From Neoroseomonas marina (GTDB lineage: Bacteria > Pseudomonadota > Alphaproteobacteria > Acetobacterales > Acetobacteraceae), in NCBI RefSeq assembly GCF_012927745.1, contig NZ_JABBKX010000003.1:310001-374000 (forward strand): a DNA stretch of 64,000 bases. Reading direction: 5' to 3'. Position numbers and translations under genes: made by a program. This document shows positions 9,216 through 17,288 of this stretch, piece after piece. A model generated the notes under the pieces. It had not been told where the DNA came from and did not search any database. It saw only the letters and a program-made list of their open reading frames with translations. The number at the start of each line of letters is the position of its first letter. Positions within the stretch are counted from its first letter, which is position 1.

Positions 9216-10379
9216 ATGCGTTCGCTCATTCGCCTCGACCGGGACCTGCGGGTGGATGTCGTCCGCGGCTTCGCGCTGTGGGCGATCTTCGTGAACCACA
9301 CGCCCGGCAACGTCATGGGGCTCCTGACCCCGCGCAACTACACGCTGTCGGACGCGACCGAGGCCTTCGTGCTGCTCGCCGGCTACGCGGCGGGGCTGTC
9401 CTATGGGCGGGTGATGGACCGGCAGGGGTGGTTCTTCGCCGCCTCGCGCGTCATGGGCCGCGTCTTCACGCTGTATGTCGCGCACATCTTCCTCTTCGTG
9501 GTGTTCACCGCCCAGGTCGGTCTGTCGGCGGCCGGGATCGATTCCGCCGTCTACATCGATGAGCTCCACCTCGACCCCTTCGCCTCGGACCCGTATCGCG
9601 CGCTGTTCGAGGCGTTGCTGCTGCGATACCAGCCCTCCTTCCTCAACATCCTGCCGCTCTACATCGTGGTGCTGGCGATGTTCGCGGCGGTGATGCCCCT
9701 GATCCGCAGGCCGTGGCTGATGCTGGGGCTGTCGACGGCGGTCTGGCTCGCCGCGCGGGTCTTCGACATCACCCTGCCCTCCTGGCGCGGCGAGGACTGG
9801 TTCTTCAATCCCCTCGCCTGGCAGCTGCTGTTCTTCATCGGCTGCGCGCTCGGCTACAGCCCGCCGGGCGGGGCGCCGATCAGCGTGCCCTGGCGGCCCT
9901 GGGCCGGCGCGCTCTGCGTGCTGCTGCTGATAGCGGGGGCCGCGATGACGGTGCTGATCTTCTTCAAATGGGACTTCGCCGAGGCGCGGCTGCCGGCCTT
10001 CGCACCTTTCCTCGCGGCGATCGACAAGGCCTCGCTGCACCCGCTGCGGCTGCTGACCATGCTGGCGCTGACCTACCTCATCGCGCATGGCGTGCGGCGC
10101 GATGCAGGCTGGCTGCGGCGGGGACCGGCGCTGGTGTTCGCGCTGCTGGGCCAGCAGGCGCTGCCGGTGTTCTGCGCGGGCATCGCTCTGTCCTTCCTCG
10201 GCCGCGTCGCGCTGGAACTTGCGGAGGGCTGGTGGGTGCAGGTGGCGGTCAACCTGCTGGGCGCGGCGGCGCTGGTCGGGCTGGCCGCGCTGACCGCCTG
10301 GTACGGGGCGGAGAAGCGGGCGCCGCGGCAGTCCGGGAACAAGCCCTTGCAGGCCGCCCGGGCGGCCGATAACGGTTAG
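9216..10379 (+). CDS. opgC: OpgC-like integral membrane acyltransferase
   Basis: This 387-residue protein has about ten hydrophobic segments and the N-terminal signature of the OpgC family (DLRVDVVRGFALWAIFVNH). It continues with an ATEAFVLLAGYAAGLSYG segment that is also typical. OpgC proteins add succinyl groups to osmoregulated periplasmic glucans, and relatives modify other exported glycans. The start at 9216 puts the conserved segment at residue 8. The gene lies 57 bp after flhG and 6 bp before an SGNH-type gene, so the pair may be a small exported-glycan modification unit. The substrate cannot be told from sequence. Confidence 0.8.
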   Translation: MRSLIRLDRDLRVDVVRGFALWAIFVNHTPGNVMGLLTPRNYTLSDATEAFVLLAGYAAGLSYGRVMDRQGWFFAASRVMGRVFTLYVAHIFLFVVFTAQVGLSAAGIDSAVYIDELHLDPFASDPYRALFEALLLRYQPSFLNILPLYIVVLAMFAAVMPLIRRPWLMLGLSTAVWLAARVFDITLPSWRGEDWFFNPLAWQLLFFIGCALGYSPPGGAPISVPWRPWAGALCVLLLIAGAAMTVLIFFKWDFAEARLPAFAPFLAAIDKASLHPLRLLTMLALTYLIAHGVRRDAGWLRRGPALVFALLGQQALPVFCAGIALSFLGRVALELAEGWWVQVAVNLLGAAALVGLAALTAWYGAEKRAPRQSGNKPLQAARAADNG

Positions 10380-10385
10380 GTCCAC

Positions 10386-11123
10386 ATGCTCCGCGCCCTC
10401 GCCCTGCTGACCGGGCTGATCCTCGCGCTGCCGGCCCTCGCGTCGACGGCGGCGCCGGGCTGCGGCGCGCCGACGGAGCTGCTGCAGTCGCCCCCGCTGC
10501 GGGCCACCGCGACGGGCATAGCGACCGGTCGGCTTGCCATCCTCGCGGTCGGGTCGGCCTCGGTCACCGGGGCCGGGGTCAGCAATCCCGCCGCCGCCTG
10601 GCCCGTGCGGCTCGAGGCGCTGCTGCGCGAGCGCCGCCCGGACCTCGACCTGCGCTTCGAGGTGCTGGGCCGCCGTGGCGCGACCGCCGCCGAGCAATGG
10701 GCGATGATCGAGACGGCGCTGCGCGGCGGCCGCTACGACCTCGTGATCTGGCAGGTCGGCGCGACCGAGGCGGTGCGCGGCCTGCCGATGGACGACCTGG
10801 TCGCCGCGGTGGGCCAGGGGCTCGAACGCCTGTCCGCCCGCGGCATCGATGCCGTGCTGATGGGCCTGCAGTTCAGCCGCTTCCTGCGCGCCAATGCCGA
10901 TGTCGATCCGTATCGCGACGCGCTGCGGATCACCGCGGCGACGGCGGGCGCCGGGTATTTCCCCCGCTACGACATCATGCGTGCCTGGGCCGAGTCCGGG
11001 ACGGTCGACGTGGAACGCGCCCCGCGCGACCGCCGCGCGGCCGAGGCCGACCGGCTGAACGACTGCCTGGCCCGCGCGCTGGCGCTGTTCATCCGCGACG
11101 GCGTGGAAGAAGCGCGCCGCTGA
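10386..11123 (+). CDS. Secreted SGNH-hydrolase-like protein with degenerate motifs
   Basis: A signal peptide is visible (LALLTGLILALPALASTAA), so the protein is probably periplasmic. The body resembles an Acetobacteraceae SGNH/GDSL group: a GSAS block, GRRGATAAEQW in place of block II, and IWQVGATEAVRG in place of the G-x-N-D block. The usual Asn is therefore Thr, and no clear D-x-x-H block is seen before the C-terminus. This could be an inactive or altered esterase that binds glycans. It begins 6 bp after opgC and is very likely co-transcribed with it. The 245-residue length is normal for the group. Confidence 0.65.
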   Translation: MLRALALLTGLILALPALASTAAPGCGAPTELLQSPPLRATATGIATGRLAILAVGSASVTGAGVSNPAAAWPVRLEALLRERRPDLDLRFEVLGRRGATAAEQWAMIETALRGGRYDLVIWQVGATEAVRGLPMDDLVAAVGQGLERLSARGIDAVLMGLQFSRFLRANADVDPYRDALRITAATAGAGYFPRYDIMRAWAESGTVDVERAPRDRRAAEADRLNDCLARALALFIRDGVEEARR

Positions 11124-11148
11124 AGCGGCGATGCCCCCGCATCAGATG

Positions 11149-11172
11149 CGGATCGCGGCGTGCCGCGATCCG
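11149..11172. terminator. Bidirectional hairpin between convergent genes
   Basis: An 11-bp perfect inverted repeat (arms CGGATCGCGGC and GCCGCGATCCG, 2-nt spacer) lies between the + strand SGNH-like gene and the - strand fhs gene. It has no T-run but is well placed to stop transcription from both sides. The remaining bases to 11278 show nothing else. Confidence 0.6.
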
Positions 11173-11278
11173 GGAGCGCGAACGCGCGACCGCGCCCAGA
11201 CCGCCAGCCGCCGCAGGCGCACCAGTGCATGGCGCGCACGCCAAGTCCGCGGATGCGGGCGCCGGCGCCTGAGGCGAA

Positions 11279-12949
11279 CTAAAAGAGCCCTTCGATCCGG
11301 CCCTCGCGGTCCAGCATGATCCCTTCCGCGGCCGGCCGGCGCGGCAGGCCGGGCATGGTCATGATGTCCCCGCAGATCGCCACGACGAAACCTGCGCCGG
11401 CGGACAGCCGCACCTCGCGGACCGGCAGCACGTGGCCGGCCGGCGCGCCGAGCGCCGTCGGGTCCGCGCTGAAGGAATACTGCGTCTTGGCGATGCAGAC
11501 CGGCAGGTCGCGGTAGCCGTCCTCCTCGAAGCGCTTCAGCTTCGCCGCGACGGGCGCGGGAATGGACACGGAGGACGCGCGGTAGATCTCCCGCGCGATC
11601 GTCTCGATCTTGCCGGCGAGCGAGACGTGGTCGGTATACAGCGGCGCGAAATCCGCACGACCGGAGGCGATCAGCCCCTGCACCGCGCGCGCGAGGTCGA
11701 GCGCGCCCTTCGCGCCGTCGCCCCAATGGGTGCAGAGGATCGCCTCGGTGCCGAGGGCGCGCATCGCCTCCTGCACAGCCGCGATCTCGGCGTCGGTGTC
11801 ACTGGTGAAGCGATTGAGGCCGACCACGACCGGCAGGCCGAACTTGCCGACATTCTCGACATGACGCGCGAGATTGACGACGCCGCGCTTCACCGCGGCG
11901 ACGTCCTCGCGGCCGAGGTCGGCCTTGGCGACGCCGCCATGCATCTTGAGCGCGCGCACCGTCGCGACGACGACGCAGGCCGACGGCTTCAGACCGGACT
12001 GGCGGCACTTGATGTCGAGGAACTTCTCCGCGCCGAGGTCGGCGCCGAAGCCCGCTTCCGTCACCACCACGTCGGCGAGCTTGAGCCCGAGCCGCGTCGC
12101 CATCACCGAATTGCAGCCATGCGCGATGTTGGCGAAGGGTCCGCCATGCACGAGCGCGGGCGAGCCCTCGATCGTCTGCACCAGGTTCGGCGCGAAGGCG
12201 TCGCGCAGCAGCACCGCCATCGCGCCGTCGGCCTTGAGGTCCTTCGCGGTGACGTTCTTCCCCTCGCGCGTCTGGCCGACGATCATGCGCCCGAGCCGCG
12301 CCTGCAGGTCGTTGAGGTCCTTCGACAGGCAGAACACCGCCATGACCTCGGAGGCGACGGTGATGTCGAAGCCGTCCTCGCGCGGGAAGCCGTTGGCCAC
12401 GCCGCCGAGCGAGGAGACGATCCCGCGCAGCGCGCGGTCGTTCATGTCGAGCGCGCGGCGCCAGGAGATGCGGCGCGCATCCAGACCGCGCTCGTTCCCC
12501 CAGTAGATGTGGTTGTCCATCATCGCCGCGAGCAGGTTGTTCGCACTGGTGATGGCGTGGAAGTCGCCGGTGAAGTGGAGGTTGATGTCCTCCATCGGCA
12601 GCACCTGGGCATAGCCGCCGCCCGTCGCGCCGCCCTTCACGCCGAAGCAGGGACCGAGGGAGGGTTCGCGCAGGCAGATCATGGTACGCGTGCCGAGCGC
12701 ATTCAGCGCATCGCCAAGCCCGACCGTGGTGGTCGTCTTTCCCTCCCCGGCGGGCGTCGGGCTGATGCCGGTGACGAGGACCAGCGCGCCGTCCGGGCGG
12801 TCGTGCTGCGCGGCGATGAAGTCGAGCCCGACCTTGGCCTTGTACTTGCCGTAGGGCTCCAGCGCGTCGTCGGGAATGCCCGCCTTTTCCGCGATCTCGC
12901 GGATCGGCCTGAGCGTGGCAGCACGTGCGATCTCGAGGTCGGTCGCCAT
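11279..12949 (-). CDS. fhs: Formate-tetrahydrofolate ligase
   Basis: The enzyme makes 10-formyltetrahydrofolate from formate, ATP and tetrahydrofolate, feeding purine and one-carbon metabolism in the cytoplasm. The 556-residue length is the family norm. The nucleotide loop [15 protein letters not shown] starts at residue 65. Other family segments are [21 protein letters not shown], written here as EPSLGP then CFGVKGGA, and [15 protein letters not shown]. The gene stands alone. Its start is divergent from ompW, with the FNR-like box at 13031-13044 lying 82 bp upstream of the ATG. Identification is firm. What formate source it serves is not visible here. Confidence 0.96.
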   Translation of the reverse strand: MATDLEIARAATLRPIREIAEKAGIPDDALEPYGKYKAKVGLDFIAAQHDRPDGALVLVTGISPTPAGEGKTTTTVGLGDALNALGTRTMICLREPSLGPCFGVKGGATGGGYAQVLPMEDINLHFTGDFHAITSANNLLAAMMDNHIYWGNERGLDARRISWRRALDMNDRALRGIVSSLGGVANGFPREDGFDITVASEVMAVFCLSKDLNDLQARLGRMIVGQTREGKNVTAKDLKADGAMAVLLRDAFAPNLVQTIEGSPALVHGGPFANIAHGCNSVMATRLGLKLADVVVTEAGFGADLGAEKFLDIKCRQSGLKPSACVVVATVRALKMHGGVAKADLGREDVAAVKRGVVNLARHVENVGKFGLPVVVGLNRFTSDTDAEIAAVQEAMRALGTEAILCTHWGDGAKGALDLARAVQGLIASGRADFAPLYTDHVSLAGKIETIAREIYRASSVSIPAPVAAKLKRFEEDGYRDLPVCIAKTQYSFSADPTALGAPAGHVLPVREVRLSAGAGFVVAICGDIMTMPGLPRRPAAEGIMLDREGRIEGLF

Positions 12950-13030
12950 CCCGTTTCCCCCTAACCCGGATCATCGCCGCTTACGGGGAGTGTGGCACGC
13001 TTGCAACCCTGTCCCACGTCAATCGCGCGC

Positions 13031-13044
13031 TTGCGGCAGGTCAA
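13031..13044. promoter_or_regulatory. FNR/FixK-like box between fhs and ompW
   Basis: TTGCGGCAGGTCAA fits the FNR/FixK dyad TTG-N8-CAA. Read on the other strand it is TTGACCTGCCGCAA, which differs at one base from the box at 51092-51105. A possible -10 for ompW (CATATC, 13065-13070) puts the box centre about 40 bp upstream of the expected transcript start, near the position of class II activation. FNR control of ompW is known in enterics. Use here is an inference. Confidence 0.5.
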
Positions 13045-13107
13045 AGAGGCTTCTGCTGCACCGCCATATCGAGCGTCACCGGGCAAAACCAGGGACGACT
13101 CCGAACC

Positions 13108-13770
13108 ATGATCCGCAAGACCCTCCTCCTCGCCGGCGCCGCCGCGCTCGGTCTTCTCGCTCAGCCGGCCCTGGCGCAGCAGGCCTCCGCCACGCGCGGC
13201 AAGCAGGCCGGCGACTTCATGATCGGCGCGAGCGTCATCACCGTGGTGCCGATGGACGGCGGCAGCGTCGACCTGATCGGCGGCACCCCGAATGCGTCCG
13301 TCGCCGTCACCCCGCAGCTCGACTTCACCTACTTCTTCACCCCGAACTTCGCGGTGAACCTGATCGCGGCGACCACCCGCCATGACCTCGAGGTCAGGAA
13401 CAGCGCGATCGGCACCGTCGATCTCGGCCATGTCTGGGCGCTGCCGCCGACCCTGACCTTCCAGTACCATCCGCTGCCGACCTCGCAGTTCAGCCCGTAT
13501 GTCGGCGTCGGCGTGAACTGGACGATGTTCTACAGCGAAGGCGGCGGCTACTCCGCACCGGTGCTGCGCACCCGGGTCGACAACGCGTGGGGCCTCGCGC
13601 TCAACGCGGGCCTCGACGTGGAACTGGCGCCGAACTGGCTGCTGAACTTCGACGTGAAGTGGATCTATCTGCGCCCGGATGTCGAAGTCGACACCTCGGT
13701 CGGGCGCATCGGCGCGACCGCGAATCTCGACCCGTGGATCTTCGGCGTCGGCGTCCGCTACCGCTTCTGA
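13108..13770 (+). CDS. ompW: OmpW-family outer membrane protein
   Basis: OmpW proteins are eight-stranded beta barrels with a hydrophobic channel, often tied to oxygen or osmotic state. The start at 13108 gives a clean signal peptide (KTLLLAGAAALGLLAQPALA). The 220-residue product alternates short amphipathic strands and shows the family segments TPQLDFTYFFTPNFAVNL, QFSPYVGVGVNWTMFY and a terminal aromatic residue (GVGVRYRF) for barrel insertion. Two hairpins follow the stop. Upstream lies an FNR-like box, which fits the regulation of OmpW in other bacteria. Confidence 0.9.
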   Translation: MIRKTLLLAGAAALGLLAQPALAQQASATRGKQAGDFMIGASVITVVPMDGGSVDLIGGTPNASVAVTPQLDFTYFFTPNFAVNLIAATTRHDLEVRNSAIGTVDLGHVWALPPTLTFQYHPLPTSQFSPYVGVGVNWTMFYSEGGGYSAPVLRTRVDNAWGLALNAGLDVELAPNWLLNFDVKWIYLRPDVEVDTSVGRIGATANLDPWIFGVGVRYRF

Positions 13771-13779
13771 TACGGGGCG

Positions 13780-13858
13780 GCGGGGCTCCCCCGGGCCCCG
13801 CTGCTTCCTTCCTCGTCCTCCCCATTCCTCCACCCGAAGCCCGCGCAAGCGGGCTTCG
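13780..13858 (+). terminator. Two successive hairpins after ompW
   Basis: The first is a 7-bp stem GCGGGGC/GCCCCGC at 13780-13801 with an 8-base loop. The second is a 10-bp stem CGAAGCCCGC/GCGGGCTTCG with a GCAA tetraloop at 13835-13858. The second is a strong terminator shape without a T-run and separates ompW from the next gene. Confidence 0.6.
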
Positions 13859-13910
13859 CGGCGTTCGGCGCGCTGCGTATGATCGGATCGCCAAGACCGG
13901 GAGGAAACCG

Positions 13911-14885
13911 ATGATCCGCCGCCGCACGCTGCTCGCCGCAGCGCCGCTCGCCATGCTTGCTCCGCCACTCCGCGCCCAGGATGCCTGGCCCAACCGGGCC
14001 GTCACCGTGCTCGTGCCCTTCGTCGCCGGCGGGCCGTCGGACATCGTCGCGCGCGTCATCGCCACCCGCATGGGCATGACCGTCGGCCAGCCCGTGGTCG
14101 CCGAGAACCGCCCCGGGGCCAATGGGGAAGTCGCTGCGCGCGCGGTGGCGCGCTCGGCCCCGGACGGGCACACGCTGCTGGTCGGGTCGATCGGCGTCTT
14201 CGCCATCAACGCGGCGCTGCGGCCGAACCTCGGCTACGACCCGGTGCGCGACTTCGCGCCGATCACGCTCGCCGTCACGACGCCCAACGTGCTGGTGGTC
14301 AATCCGCAGCGCGTGCCGGCGAACACGCTGCCGGAGCTCGTCGCCTGGCTGAAGGCCAATGCGGGCAAGACCTCCTATTCCACCTCGGGCGTCGGATCCT
14401 CGGACCACCTGACGATGGAACTGTTCAAGCAGGAGACGGGCACCGACCCGACCCACGTCCCCTATGGCGGCGGGGCGGCAGCGGCGACGGACCTGATCGC
14501 GGGCAATGTCCAGCTGTCCTTCCAGAACCTCGGCACCGTCGCGGGGCACATCCAGGGCGGGCGGCTGAAGGCGATCGCCGTCACCTCCCGCAGCCGCCAC
14601 CCGATCCTGCCCAACGTGCCGACCGCGATCGAGGGCGGGCTGGCGGATTTCGAGGTGACGTCCTGGCAAGCCGCCATGGCGCCCGCCGGGGTGCCGGCAC
14701 CGATCCTGGCCCGCCTGAACGCCGAAGCGACCGCCGCGCTGAAGCACCCCGAGAGCGTCCAACGGCTGGAACAGATCGGCTTCACCGTCGTCGCCGGCAG
14801 CGCCGAGGACTATGGCCGCTTCCAGCGCGCCGAGATCGAACGCTGGAAGCGCGTGGTCCAGGCGGCCAACATCCGGCCCGAGTAG
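13911..14885 (+). CDS. Bug/TctC-family periplasmic substrate-binding receptor
   Basis: Bug receptors capture small carboxylates or related compounds in the periplasm, sometimes for a TctAB permease. The 324-residue length is typical. A signal peptide starts at the chosen ATG (RRRTLLAAAPLAMLAPPLRA), and AGGAAA lies just upstream. The mature protein begins WPNRAVTVLVPFVAGGPSD, the family start, and contains YDPVRDFAPITL and PNVLVVNPQ. No TctA or TctB gene is next to it, so it is an orphan receptor, as is common in this group. Its ligand cannot be predicted. Confidence 0.92.
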   Translation: MIRRRTLLAAAPLAMLAPPLRAQDAWPNRAVTVLVPFVAGGPSDIVARVIATRMGMTVGQPVVAENRPGANGEVAARAVARSAPDGHTLLVGSIGVFAINAALRPNLGYDPVRDFAPITLAVTTPNVLVVNPQRVPANTLPELVAWLKANAGKTSYSTSGVGSSDHLTMELFKQETGTDPTHVPYGGGAAAATDLIAGNVQLSFQNLGTVAGHIQGGRLKAIAVTSRSRHPILPNVPTAIEGGLADFEVTSWQAAMAPAGVPAPILARLNAEATAALKHPESVQRLEQIGFTVVAGSAEDYGRFQRAEIERWKRVVQAANIRPE

Positions 14886-14938
14886 CCGGCACCGCGAAAG
14901 GCGCTCGCCAGCCGCGCGCCCCGCATGGCATGGATGGT

Positions 14939-14963
14939 GCGGCGCGCCGTGGGCGCGCGCCGC
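14939..14963 (+). terminator. GC hairpin after the first Bug gene
   Basis: GCGGCGCG and CGCGCCGC form an 8-bp stem with a 9-base loop, between the Bug receptor stop and the small secreted protein. There is no T-run. Confidence 0.4.
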
Positions 14964-14982
14964 TGCCGGCCGGAGGGCGAAG

Positions 14983-15351
14983 ATGCGCAAGGCCGTCTTG
15001 GTGCTGTTGCTGGGTGGTGCGGTCCTGACCCCGGCCTGGGGCCAGACCGGGGGACGCGACCTCATCCTGCGCGGCAGCGGGGCGGCGATGCCCTGCAGTG
15101 CCTGGAACGAGTTGCGCGCGGCCGCGGGCGGGATGTTCGCGATCCAGAAGCGGGAATCCTACCGCTCCACGATCGGCTGGGCGCTCGGCTACCTGAGCGG
15201 CGCGGCGCGCTTCAGCGAGGATCTCGACCCGCTGCGCAACACCGATGAGGAGCAGACGGTCGCCTGGCTGATCGCCTATTGCGAGGCGCATCCCGCGACC
15301 GAGTTCCGCCTCGCGCTCGAGGCGTTCATCGAGGCGCACAAGTCGCACTGA
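14983..15351 (+). CDS. Small secreted protein, HdeA/Rap1a-like
   Basis: The 122-residue product begins with a signal peptide (KAVLVLLLGGAVLTPAWG), and GGAGGG lies upstream of the ATG. The mature part has two cysteines, in CSAWNE and YCEAHP, spaced so that they could form a disulfide. It also has the segment STIGWALGYLSGA and an acidic, helical C-terminus. This layout is seen in the HdeA acid chaperones and the Rap1a/Tai immunity proteins, both small helical periplasmic proteins. No effector or type VI gene is near, so a stress or housekeeping role is as likely as immunity. The family placement is tentative. Confidence 0.55.
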   Translation: MRKAVLVLLLGGAVLTPAWGQTGGRDLILRGSGAAMPCSAWNELRAAAGGMFAIQKRESYRSTIGWALGYLSGAARFSEDLDPLRNTDEEQTVAWLIAYCEAHPATEFRLALEAFIEAHKSH

Positions 15352-15380
15352 TCGCGTGCGGCACAGGCGCGCTACCCCAC

Positions 15381-15404
15381 CCGGCCACGGACATGCGTGG
15401 CCGG
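15381..15404. terminator. Bidirectional hairpin between convergent genes
   Basis: CCGGCCACG and CGTGGCCGG form a perfect 9-bp stem with loop GACATG between the small secreted protein (+) and phnW (-). It should end both transcripts. Confidence 0.65.
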
Positions 15405-15415
15405 CCGGGAGTGCT

Positions 15416-16519
15416 TCAGGCCGCCTTCGGCAGCACCTCGTCCAGCGCGGCGCCGATCGCGGCGACGGCGCGGCGCATGTCGTCCGGCGTGATCGCACCG
15501 ATGGCGCCGATCCGCATGGTGGGCGCGGCGGTGTTGTAGAAGTTGCTGATCAGCACGCCGCGACGCTTCAGCGCCTCGACGAACTCCATCAGGTCGAAGC
15601 GCGGATCGGCGGGCTGGTGGATGGTGACGATCACCGGCCCCTGGTGCTCGCGCGCCAGATACGGCTTCAGGCCCAGCGCCTGGGCGCCCTCGTAGAGTAT
15701 GTCCGCATTGGTCTGGTAGCGCGCCCGCCGCGCAGCCGCCCCCTCGGCCTCGTAGAGGTCGAGCGCCACGTCGAAGGCGGCGATGGCCTGCACCGGCGGC
15801 GTGAAGCGGATCGACCCCCAGCCCGACCGCCGCGCATGGGCCAGCACATCGGACAGGTCGAAGGACCAGGACCCGGCATTGCCGGCGCAGGCCTCGGCGC
15901 GGTCGATGCGCGCGACCGCGAAGCCCATCCCCGGCATGCCTTCGAGGCACTTGCCGGAGGTGAAGACCAGCGCGTCGCATTCCGGGTGATCGGCGAGCGG
16001 GAACGGCAGCACCCCGAAGGCCGACACTGCGTCGAGAATCAGCCGCGTCCCCCGCGCCCGCAGCGCGTCGCCGATGCCCGCGGCGTCGTTGACGATGCCC
16101 GATCCGGTCTCGTTGAAGACCATGGCAACGGTGCCGATCTCGGGGTCGGCCTCGAGCGCGGGCAGGATGTCGGCCGCGGTGGCGCCGCGGGTGTCGGTCA
16201 GCGGCACCTCGACCACCACCCGTCCGGCCTCGCGCGCCAGGCGCGCCATGCGGTTCGCATAGGCGCCGTTCATCGGCATCAGCACTTTCGCACCGGGCGC
16301 GACGAAGGTGCGGATCGCGGCCTCGGTCACGAAGTGGCCGGCGCCCTGGATCGGCAGCGTCGCGTGCACACCGGGCGTGCCACCGGCGACGCCCACGATG
16401 CGCTCGCGGACGCGCGCATAGACCTTCTGGAAGTCACGGTCCCAGGGGGCGATGTCCTGGGCCATGGCCGCCTTGACCTCGGGACGGGTCTGAACGGGGC
16501 CGGGGATGAGGAGGAGCAT
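15416..16519 (-). CDS. phnW: 2-aminoethylphosphonate-pyruvate transaminase-like PLP enzyme
   Basis: PhnW moves the amino group of 2-aminoethylphosphonate to pyruvate, giving phosphonoacetaldehyde. The 367-residue protein starts LLLIPGPVQTRPEVKAAM, close to the PhnW N-terminus, and has WDRDFQKVYARVRERI. The lysine that should hold PLP is in SGKCLEGMPG, matching the NKCIQG region of PhnW, and the C-terminus has MRIGAIGAITPDD. The start at 16519 is the only ATG that begins exactly at this conserved block. No phosphonatase or phosphonate transporter is in the window, so an alanine-glyoxylate or serine transaminase role remains possible. Confidence 0.75.
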   Translation of the reverse strand: MLLLIPGPVQTRPEVKAAMAQDIAPWDRDFQKVYARVRERIVGVAGGTPGVHATLPIQGAGHFVTEAAIRTFVAPGAKVLMPMNGAYANRMARLAREAGRVVVEVPLTDTRGATAADILPALEADPEIGTVAMVFNETGSGIVNDAAGIGDALRARGTRLILDAVSAFGVLPFPLADHPECDALVFTSGKCLEGMPGMGFAVARIDRAEACAGNAGSWSFDLSDVLAHARRSGWGSIRFTPPVQAIAAFDVALDLYEAEGAAARRARYQTNADILYEGAQALGLKPYLAREHQGPVIVTIHQPADPRFDLMEFVEALKRRGVLISNFYNTAAPTMRIGAIGAITPDDMRRAVAAIGAALDEVLPKAA

Positions 16520-16559
16520 CGCAATGTTCTGCCCCTGCGTCCGTCGGCGCGCAAGGCGG

Positions 16560-16853
16560 TCAGCGCCGGTCGTCGGCGGCGGCCGCACGTTCGCGCAGCC
16601 AGGCGGCCAGGGCCTCCCGCCGGTCGCCCTGCTCCGCGCGCTCGAGGTACACGGCAAGGTGACCCGGCCGCCGGTCCGGCACCACGCGGTAGGCATGGGT
16701 CCAGCCGCCATGGCCGCGGTGCAGCACGACATAGAGCCAGGATGTCTCCGCCCGCCCGAGCCGGGTGGTCCAGCGGCAGAGCGCGACGAAGCGCGCCTCG
16801 TCGCCCGGGGCCAGCAGCAAAGCGAGATCGGGGGCGGGTGCCAGGTCGAACAT
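16560..16853 (-). CDS. Small conserved protein of unknown function, upstream of phnW
   Basis: I do not recognise this 97-residue protein. It is rich in Arg, Ala and Leu with a hydrophobic core (SWLYVVLHRGHGGWTHAYRV) and no signal peptide or membrane helix. The start is decided by the ribosome site: AGGAGGAG lies 8 bp before the ATG at 16853. A second ATG 7 bp upstream is in another frame and has no spacing from the site. The gap to phnW is 40 bp on the same strand, so the two are probably co-transcribed and this may be a partner of the transaminase. Confidence 0.6.
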   Translation of the reverse strand: MFDLAPAPDLALLLAPGDEARFVALCRWTTRLGRAETSWLYVVLHRGHGGWTHAYRVVPDRRPGHLAVYLERAEQGDRREALAAWLRERAAAADDRR

Positions 16854-16999
16854 CGGTCCATCTCCTCCTGGAGTCGAACCGACGCAGCGGCGCTTCCCGT
16901 TTGGTTGCCGGAGCGGCCGCATCCCCCCTTGCGGAGGCGCCACCTTGCCCGGGAAGGCAGGTTGGCGTTGGGCGCCGGCCCAACTCTTGATGCGCCGGC

Positions 17000-17029
17000 A
17001 GATAGGCCACGGCCGAAAGGAAATGGCAA
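17000..17029 (-). promoter_or_regulatory. Possible promoter for the small gene-phnW unit
   Basis: On the - strand TTGCCA (17029-17024) and CTATCT (17005-17000) are 18 bp apart, close to sigma-70 -35 and -10 elements. The expected start is near 16993. Matches are partial and the call is weak. Confidence 0.3.
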
Positions 17030-17043
17030 GGGCCAGGGCAGAG

Positions 17044-17057
17044 GGAGATGCATCTCC
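17044..17057. promoter_or_regulatory. 14-bp perfect palindrome
   Basis: GGAGATGCATCTCC is a perfect palindrome in the divergent gap, 15 bp upstream of the possible - strand promoter. It may be a repressor or activator site. No local regulator gene is linked to it. Confidence 0.3.
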
Positions 17058-17221
17058 TCCGACCCCGCCGCGGCGCGGCCTGCTTGACGTCGCTGGCGGG
17101 ACCGGCGGATGGTGACGCCGTGATCCCGAGCCGCCGCAAGCCCGCGTCGTCGAAGAAGTGCCCCGCGAGGGGCACCACGGACCTGCGCGCGCACTAGCCA
17201 CCGCGCCTCAGGATCAGGTTG

Positions 17222-17245
17222 GACCCCGCCGGTTTGGACGGGGTC
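17222..17245 (+). other. Hairpin in the dapA leader
   Basis: GACCCCG and CGGGGTC form a 7-bp stem with a 10-base loop, 43 bp before the dapA ATG. Flanking AGGT and ACCT may lengthen it. It could be a leader structure or the end of an upstream transcript. It does not match a lysine riboswitch. Confidence 0.25.
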
Positions 17246-17288
17246 ACCTTCAGGCCTCGTCTCCGGCACCATCAGGAGACGGACCAGC

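Larger units (their letters stand above)
16854..17288. other. Gene-free region upstream of the phnW unit and dapA
   Basis: These 435 bp separate the divergent small gene (-) and dapA (+). Open frames across it look like shadows without a ribosome site. Contents I can point to are a possible - strand promoter (17000-17029), a 14-bp palindrome (17044-17057) and a hairpin in the dapA leader (17222-17245). A good ribosome site CAGGAG lies just before dapA. Confidence 0.6.

Noticed and set aside
17222..17245. Lysine riboswitch before dapA
   Set aside because: The leader is too short and lacks the conserved lysine-riboswitch elements. Only a plain hairpin is seen.
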